Source: Amycolatopsis sp. CA-126428 (GTDB lineage Bacteria > Actinomycetota > Actinomycetes > Mycobacteriales > Pseudonocardiaceae). Taken from it: a stretch of 64,000 nt of DNA. Where the stretch lies: NCBI RefSeq assembly GCF_002904335.1, contig NZ_PPHF01000158.1, positions 17,823-81,822 of the forward strand, given 5' to 3'. Positions 59,847 through 64,000 of the stretch are shown piece after piece. Both the position numbers and the translations under genes were made by a program. Under the pieces are notes generated by a model. That model worked only from the letters and a program-made list of their open reading frames with translations. It ran no database searches and was not told the DNA's origin. Each line of letters opens with the position of its first letter. The stretch's first letter is position 1.

Positions 59847-60173
59847 TTAACGCGGCATAGCCCGAATGAACCCCTGGGCGCGAAGCGCCTCCCGAGTTGC
59901 GGCCAACGTGCGACTTTCACACCCAGGGCAGGTCCGCCCCGGAATCGGACGCACCGGCCACACGGTTATGCTTTCGCGGTCGTGCCTGAGCGGAAAACGC
60001 TGAGCTTCCTCACACCTCGGAGTAAGCAGCGGTGGCCAGTCTGCACGAAGCTGCCGTACTGGGTAGCAGTGAGCTAGCCCGTCAACAAATGCATGCCATT
60101 CACTGTCGAATGCTCCAGAAATGCGATCAGCTTCAACTCGGGACGGTATCGCTTGAGCAGGAATTCCCGCCAT
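59847..60173 (-). CDS. Small Cys-containing hypothetical protein
   Basis: 108 aa with HCYPV, RCEEAQ and CPGC, spaced as possible zinc ligands, and a conserved-looking RHDRESITVWPVRPIPGRTCPGCESR. The ATG at 60173 follows AGGGG by about 8 bp. No known family is recognised; zinc-binding is inferred from cysteines only. Confidence 0.55.
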   Translation of the reverse strand: MAGIPAQAIPSRVEADRISGAFDSEWHAFVDGLAHCYPVRQLRADWPPLLTPRCEEAQRFPLRHDRESITVWPVRPIPGRTCPGCESRTLAATREALRAQGFIRAMPR

Positions 60174-60208
60174 CTCGTCATCCCCTGAGTAGTTCGACCT
60201 CAGCAAGA

Positions 60209-60727
60209 TTAGAACTCAAACTCACTATCGGGTCCACGTATAAATCCTTTAGTCAGTCTTTCTACTTCTTCGGCACTTGTTCCGCTGGCACTGTCGAGTA
60301 ATTCCATAAGCATGTCGTACAATTGCCCTTCAAGAGATCCATTCGCATTCCCCCTCTCAAGCAGTGCCCAGACGATCGCGTTATTGATTTCGTCCCCATT
60401 GCAAATCTCGCCCGTGAAAAGTAGTTGGATAGCGCGAAAGTGAAATCCGTAGTCGTCAAGGTTCGGCCAGCGCTCCAGCTCTAGTCGGAAGCACGCATCA
60501 GCAAGAATTAGGCCCACCGGCATCTTCGTGTGCCCGGCATCTATGAGTTCCTCGATAGCGGAGACAGCCGGACCAAAATTGCCCGTTCTAATGCATTCGG
60601 CAATCGTCGCGAACGCGCTTGATATCGCGGCTTCGAAGCCTTGCTCCGAGGCGGTCACTCGATCACCATTATTAATCCTTACCGGGTCGTCGTCCAGGTA
60701 TGGCGCATCGCGTGCTGATGAGTTCAT
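60209..60727 (-). CDS. Hypothetical acidic helical protein
   Basis: 172 aa, predicted mainly helical: FEAAISSAFATIAECIRTGNFGPAVSAIEELIDAGHTKMPVGLILADACFRLELERWPNLDDYGFHFRAIQLLFTGE. The stretch AISSAFATIAECIRTGNFGPAV resembles a TPR-like hairpin but is too short to assign. It overlaps the resolvase-like gene by ATGA, so the two are coupled, an arrangement seen in a number of actinomycete elements. Confidence 0.65.
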   Translation of the reverse strand: MNSSARDAPYLDDDPVRINNGDRVTASEQGFEAAISSAFATIAECIRTGNFGPAVSAIEELIDAGHTKMPVGLILADACFRLELERWPNLDDYGFHFRAIQLLFTGEICNGDEINNAIVWALLERGNANGSLEGQLYDMLMELLDSASGTSAEEVERLTKGFIRGPDSEFEF

Positions 60728-61089
60728 TCTATTTCGGTTCGCTCTCGCATGGCCATTATCTCGGCACTTGCGACCCGGTTCATTTGCTCCAGCATGAGAT
60801 CTTGGAGACGTGCATGATGGGCCAGATGACGAAGGCTTGGCACCACGACGCAGTGCACATCTTGTCTAACCAGCTCTTCCACCAACTCTTCAAATGCCTC
60901 GTGAGAGCCGCAATGAAACTCAAAGAAGAAGCTGACGAGGTAACGTCCGCGAGATTCTGCAAACGCTCTGACTTCTTGCTCCAGGCGAAACACTTTCTCG
61001 TCTGGTATGTCACATGGCACACGCATGTATCCGTAGGCCCTTGGCAGTTTCACCAAAAGTGGTTGCGGCTGATCGATTATTGCTGTCAT
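60724..61089 (-). CDS. Resolvase-like protein without catalytic residues
   Basis: 121 aa. YGYMRVPCDIPDEKVFRLEQEVRAFAESRGRYLV and VEELVRQDVHCVVVPSLRHLAHH follow the course of the serine recombinase N-terminal domain, but the catalytic Ser (RVS in resolvases) is Pro here (RVP), and the DRxxR segment is replaced by RHLAHH. There is no C-terminal DNA-binding domain. Probably an inactive paralogue, perhaps a regulator or partner of a true integrase outside the window. Confidence 0.65.
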   Translation of the reverse strand: MTAIIDQPQPLLVKLPRAYGYMRVPCDIPDEKVFRLEQEVRAFAESRGRYLVSFFFEFHCGSHEAFEELVEELVRQDVHCVVVPSLRHLAHHARLQDLMLEQMNRVASAEIMAMRERTEIE

Positions 61090-61151
61090 GTCGTCTTCCC
61101 TGCGTGGAACTGAATTTCGCGAGTGATCCAGTCAAGCAACTGGCCTGTTCG

Positions 61152-61592
61152 CTAGTAAATGTCGTATGGGCGCCACTGGATACAGTTAGGGCGTTTTCGA
61201 GTCTCAAGCCACTCAAGGACAGCTGCGCGTGCGTCTAGTACTGGAATGGCAGCCGTTCGCGGAAAGACGGCTCCGGTCGTACCGTTGAATATAAGGTCAA
61301 CTTCCGGCAATGGTCGCTTCGGGTTGAACGAATTAGCGATCGGCATATTCGCGTCGTCATGATCTGTATAATTCAGAGCCGCCAAGCCCATTGACGGACG
61401 GACGCTGATCCGCATCTGATGGTTAGGGTACGGACCGTCCTTGCTGCGATGATATTCGACGTCGCCAACCGCCATCGTTGTTTCCCAGTCGATGTGGTCC
61501 AGATTGAGAATTTCGTCGATCAGTCGAATCGAGGCCGAACTTCCATTTGTGACTCGGGCTACGCCAGTAGTGAGCGATGCCGTGAGGATCAT
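61152..61592 (-). CDS. Imm1 family immunity protein
   Basis: 146 aa. The stretch YHRSKDGPYPNHQMRISVRPSMGLAALNYTDHDD followed by LPEVDLIFNGTTGAVFPRTAAIPVLDARAAVLEWLETRKRPNCIQW corresponds to the Imm1 (DddI-like) family, which neutralises polymorphic toxins such as cytosine deaminases. No toxin gene is visible next to it. First gene of the minus-strand block, 62 bp before the resolvase-like gene. Confidence 0.75.
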   Translation of the reverse strand: MILTASLTTGVARVTNGSSASIRLIDEILNLDHIDWETTMAVGDVEYHRSKDGPYPNHQMRISVRPSMGLAALNYTDHDDANMPIANSFNPKRPLPEVDLIFNGTTGAVFPRTAAIPVLDARAAVLEWLETRKRPNCIQWRPYDIY

Positions 61593-61614
61593 GAGGTCAC
61601 GTCGCCGTTCGGTC

Positions 61615-61634
61615 GTCAGGGCTGGTCAGGGCAG
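61615..61634. repeat. Tandem 10-bp repeat GTCAGGGCWG upstream of XRE gene
   Basis: GTCAGGGCTG (61615-61624) directly followed by GTCAGGGCAG (61625-61634). The same GTCAGGGCA recurs at 61751-61759, at the end of the 15-bp word copy 2. Together they look like iterated regulator sites between the divergent Imm1 and XRE genes. Confidence 0.5.
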
Positions 61635-61740
61635 TGCTGGCCGTCGCGTCCGGGGGCGCTCCGACGTTGTGGTGCAACCGTCACGCTGCGCAGCGGGGTT
61701 GGTCTATGTCGGCGTGGGCATGCGGCATTCTCGGAGAGAC

Positions 61741-61755
61741 ATAACCGCAGGTCAG
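61741..61755 (-). repeat. 15-bp word, copy 2 (inverted)
   Basis: ATAACCGCAGGTCAG, the reverse complement of CTGACCTGCGGTTAT, 100 bp before the XRE start codon. With flanks CGGAGA and GGGCA it forms, with copy 3, an imperfect inverted repeat of about 27 bp that brackets the XRE gene. Confidence 0.65.
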
Positions 61756-61855
61756 GGCACCTTTGAGGGGTGACCCGGTTCACTCCCTGGTGAGACCCAG
61801 TCGCCGTAGGTACGCTGATCACAGGACATGGCGCCGATAGCGAGGGGTATCTCCG

Positions 61856-63352
61856 ATGAGTTCACCCAGCGGTCCGCAGCGCCGCGCCGCCGGCACTTCC
61901 GGCGGCCGGAGCTGCCAGGGGTGTGGGGGTGCGCTTGCCGCAGATAACACGGCACGCTTGTGCAGTAAGTGCCACCGCGAGCAGCGGGACCAATTGCGAA
62001 CTCCTCCGGCTCAGTTGCGGAACGAATTCTTTGAGACAGACGAGTTCCGGGCCGCGTTCGCGAGTCAACATATCGGCAAAGTATTCAAGGCATACCGAAA
62101 CCACCCGCGTCACCTCCAGCTTTTCGGCAAGGCGCTAAACCAAGAACTACTTGGGCGCTGGCTAGGGCTAACTCAGGCCCAGGTGAGCAAACTGGAAAAC
62201 GGTAAGCCGGAGCAAAATATTGACACGCTCCGAAACTACGCTCGTATTCTCCACCTTCCGCAGCACCTGTTATGGTTTGACTTTCCCGGTCAAAGCCGCC
62301 TCAGATTGCCGCGTTCCTTGCGAACTACTGACGGCGGCGGCCCAGATTCACAGTCGAGCGGCTTGATTACCCCGCAGGCCCGTGACGCACTTCTCGTCGT
62401 CAACACCGGTATGGACACGCTCGAATTGCTTCGTCGAGTCCGCGCGTCCGCAATCGACTCCTCTACGATCGACGCTCTTAATATCACCGTTGAGCAACTG
62501 TGCTGCGATTACGCTCACGCGGACGCCCGCGAATTGATGACGGCGGGTAAGGAATGGCTCGGCAAGATGACTGAGCTTCTAAATAACCGCCTGACGCTCG
62601 CTCAACACCGCGAGATATTGACAAAAGCGGGAATGCTAGCATTGCTGGTGGGATGTCTCGAATACGATTTAGGCGACGCGCGATCGGCCGAAGCGACTCG
62701 ACGCATGGCATTGGAACTCGGCAAGGAAGCCGAGGACGCCGGAATCGTCGGATGGGCACACGAAATGCTTGCGTGGTTTCATCTCACGGCAGGTAACTAC
62801 CGTGCGGTCATTCCCGCCGCCGAATCCGGCGCATTGGCAGCGCCGTCCCACTCAGTGGCGGTCCAGCTCTATGGACAGCAAGCGAAGGCATTCGCTCGAA
62901 TGGGTAACGTCGAGGAAGTCCATAAGGCACTCGATACGGGCAGTGCACTTTTGGGCCGCCTTCCATATCCGGACAGGCCAGAGAACCACTTCGTCGTTGA
63001 TCCGGACAAGTGGGATTTCTACGCTATGGACACCTATCGAATTGTCGGCGAGGACCAGCTCGCCCAACGCAACGCCGAAGAGGTCATGCGACGGAGCGTC
63101 AACTCTGAGGGCACCCCTGTGGCTCCGATGCGCATCGCCGAAGCACAGCTCACACTTGCCGTGATCGCCGCTAGGCGTGGGGACGTCGACGAGGCCGCCG
63201 CACTGGGCATCCAAGCCCTTCAGAACGGCCGCCGCAGCCGCCCGTCCCTGCTGATGGTCTCGTCTGAGCTGGAGCACGAGCTAGACACCTACGGCGCAGG
63301 CGCGGGCGGCGACTTCCGAGAGCTGTTCGCCGACATCAAGCGCACCCAGTAG
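61856..63352 (+). CDS. Zinc-ribbon / XRE HTH / TPR-like regulator
   Basis: 498 aa. Residues about 19-39 hold a C-x2-C-x15-C-x2-C zinc ribbon (SCQGCGG ... LCSKC). An XRE HTH follows near residue 100 (LGRWLGLTQAQVSKLENGKP). From about residue 200 the protein is helical with TPR-like repeats (ILTKAGMLALLVGCLEYDLGDARSAEATRRMALELGKEAEDAG). Such proteins are frequent in actinomycete integrative elements and plasmids, near excisionase and transfer genes. Divergent from the Imm1 block and followed by a terminator. Confidence 0.82.
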   Translation: MSSPSGPQRRAAGTSGGRSCQGCGGALAADNTARLCSKCHREQRDQLRTPPAQLRNEFFETDEFRAAFASQHIGKVFKAYRNHPRHLQLFGKALNQELLGRWLGLTQAQVSKLENGKPEQNIDTLRNYARILHLPQHLLWFDFPGQSRLRLPRSLRTTDGGGPDSQSSGLITPQARDALLVVNTGMDTLELLRRVRASAIDSSTIDALNITVEQLCCDYAHADARELMTAGKEWLGKMTELLNNRLTLAQHREILTKAGMLALLVGCLEYDLGDARSAEATRRMALELGKEAEDAGIVGWAHEMLAWFHLTAGNYRAVIPAAESGALAAPSHSVAVQLYGQQAKAFARMGNVEEVHKALDTGSALLGRLPYPDRPENHFVVDPDKWDFYAMDTYRIVGEDQLAQRNAEEVMRRSVNSEGTPVAPMRIAEAQLTLAVIAARRGDVDEAAALGIQALQNGRRSRPSLLMVSSELEHELDTYGAGAGGDFRELFADIKRTQ

Positions 63353-63379
63353 CCCGATATTCTCCCAGGGAATATCGGG
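63353..63379 (+). terminator. Terminator after the XRE gene
   Basis: CCCGATATTC (63353-63362) pairs with GAATATCGGG (63370-63379), loop 7, directly after the stop codon, followed by CCTTCAATATTC. A second AATATTC/GAATAT pair follows at about 63385-63402. Confidence 0.85.
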
Positions 63380-63425
63380 CCTTCAATATTCTTTCTGTGA
63401 ATATCCGTTGCGCTCGACATGCCCT

Positions 63426-63440
63426 CTGACCTGCGGTTAT
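63426..63440 (+). repeat. 15-bp word, copy 3
   Basis: CTGACCTGCGGTTAT, identical to copy 1, about 120 bp before the excisionase-like start codon and after the terminator of the XRE gene. Flanked by TGCCCT and TCTCCG, which match the flanks of copy 2 in inverted order. Confidence 0.65.
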
Positions 63441-63559
63441 TCTCCGCTGGGATAGCATATTCACGCCTGTACATGGGCGTTTCTTGGTGCTGGCGGCTTA
63501 CTTAGTGGCAACGGCTCGCAAACCGCGAGTCGAAGCCAAGAGTAAGGGTCAAAACACTG

Positions 63560-63754
63560 ATGAAAACGACAACTCATATTGCGACGTCTACCGCATTCGT
63601 ATCGATCCCCCAGGCTGCGTGGGTTCTCGGAGTCACGGAGTCTTGCGTGTGCTCGGCAATCCGTAGGGGTGTACTGCGTACGGTGCGGCGTCGCTCCCGT
63701 CTCGTCATCTCCGCCGCTGAGCTGCGGCGCGCGCTGAACGGCGGTGCGCGATGA
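63560..63754 (+). CDS. Excisionase-like / MerR-type HTH protein
   Basis: 64 aa. IPQAAWVLGVTESCVCSAIRRGVLRTVRRRSRLVISAAELRRAL is a winged HTH of the excisionase or DNA-binding SMC-like type used by mobile elements to control integration direction. It overlaps the WhiB gene by ATGA. The ATG at 63560 has only a weak ribosome site (AAGGG). Confidence 0.75.
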   Translation: MKTTTHIATSTAFVSIPQAAWVLGVTESCVCSAIRRGVLRTVRRRSRLVISAAELRRALNGGAR

Positions 63755-64000
63755 CCGGATACGACTTTCAGGAGATGGCTGTTCGGCTCGACCGGTACGC
63801 CGACGTGCCGGACGACGTGCTGAGTGAAGTGGTTGCCCGGGACGGTCTGTGTTTCTGGGCGTTCGACCGGGCCGACATGCCGGAACTGTCCGGCGACGAC
63901 TCGCCGGACCGGGAGTTGGCCGCCCGCCTGTGCGCCGGGTGCCCGGTGATCGACCAGTGCCGGGAACTGGACTTGCGGACGGCCGGGCCGGACACGGTCG
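63751..64000 (+). CDS. WhiB family protein (partial, runs off the window)
   Basis: 83 codons are visible. CFWAFDRADMP, then LAARLCAGCPVIDQCRELDLR gives the Cys and C-x2-C-x5-C arrangement that binds an iron-sulfur cluster in the WhiB (Wbl) regulators of actinobacteria. The tryptophan-containing G-V-W-G motif lies beyond the window. Coupled to the excisionase-like gene, a common pairing on actinomycete plasmids and integrative elements. Confidence 0.82.
   Translation, partial: MTGYDFQEMAVRLDRYADVPDDVLSEVVARDGLCFWAFDRADMPELSGDDSPDRELAARLCAGCPVIDQCRELDLRTAGPDTV

Noticed and set aside
61741..63446. Insertion sequence with the XRE gene as transposase
   Set aside because: The bracketing inverted repeats are suggestive, but the gene encodes a regulator without a transposase domain, and no target-site duplication is visible.
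63512..63531. tRNA-like stem GGCTCGC-AAACC-GCGAGTC
   Set aside because: A single hairpin with a 5-nt loop and no other arms; not a tRNA.

Overview
The window looks like chromosomal DNA from a high-GC filamentous actinomycete of the Pseudonocardiales, most likely Amycolatopsis or a close relative. The evidence is GC-rich codon use, frequent GTG/TTG starts, homodimeric AceE, a FasR-fabD-fabH-acpP-fabF cluster followed by DUF3145, an Lsr2-type protein, XRE/DUF397 pairs, a F420-type nitroreductase, EspC-like/DUF1023 proteins and a WhiB protein. The genus is inferred from gene content only.

Layout. 1-4.1 kb: end of an acyl-CoA dehydrogenase, a secreted cupin, a divergent MarR/AhpD-like pair with a clear operator, a small SDR and a DHA2-type drug exporter. 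4.2-6.9 kb: a three-gene set of EspC-like protein, DUF1023 alpha/beta hydrolase and lipoprotein, probably linked to type VII secretion. 7.0-14.1 kb: tRNA-Val, a peroxiredoxin, DUF3052, aceE, an FMN-dependent alpha-hydroxy-acid dehydrogenase, and an SDR with a divergent TetR. 14.2-20.0 kb: L-lactate permease, PnuC-like transporter, a TM-helix-repeat channel-like protein and a NatAB-like ABC exporter. 20.1-27.2 kb: fatty acid synthesis genes (fasR, fabD, fabH, acpP, fabF) with a VOC protein and a deazaflavin-dependent reductase inserted after fasR. 27.5-35.1 kb: a repeat-containing membrane protein, a flavoprotein disulfide reductase, an Lsr2-like protein with a histone-H1-like tail, and a coupled pntA1-(26-aa ORF)-pntA2-pntB-lipoate ligase operon. 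35.2-38.4 kb: a FabR-like TetR opposite a ferredoxin reductase/acyl-CoA desaturase pair. 38.7-57.8 kb: two-component system, YjbQ, ABC-2-like membrane protein, HAD phosphatase, MprF-like protein, a mosaic repeat region, proS, and a series of small-molecule enzymes and regulators.

From about 57.85 kb the character changes. Base composition drops, codon use is less GC-biased, and an eight-ORF minus-strand block (58.2-61.6 kb) carries tandem helix-turn-helix proteins, several unknown proteins, a resolvase-like protein lacking its catalytic residues, and an Imm1-type immunity protein. Opposite to it run a zinc-ribbon/XRE/TPR regulator, an excisionase-like protein and a truncated WhiB gene. This looks like one side of an integrative element that continues past base 64000. 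An identical 15-bp word occurs at the first codons of the LysR gene at the border, upstream of the XRE gene (inverted) and downstream of it. It is either a regulator-binding site or an element end.

Functionally, the core part joins pyruvate/lactate entry (aceE, LldD-like enzyme, lactate permease), fatty acid synthesis and desaturation (fab cluster, desaturase with reductase, FabR-like regulator) and NADPH supply (transhydrogenase). The most novel material is the accessory block at the right end, the 26-aa coupled ORF in the pnt operon, the Lsr2/H1-like chimera and the mosaic repeat region at 45.1-45.76 kb.
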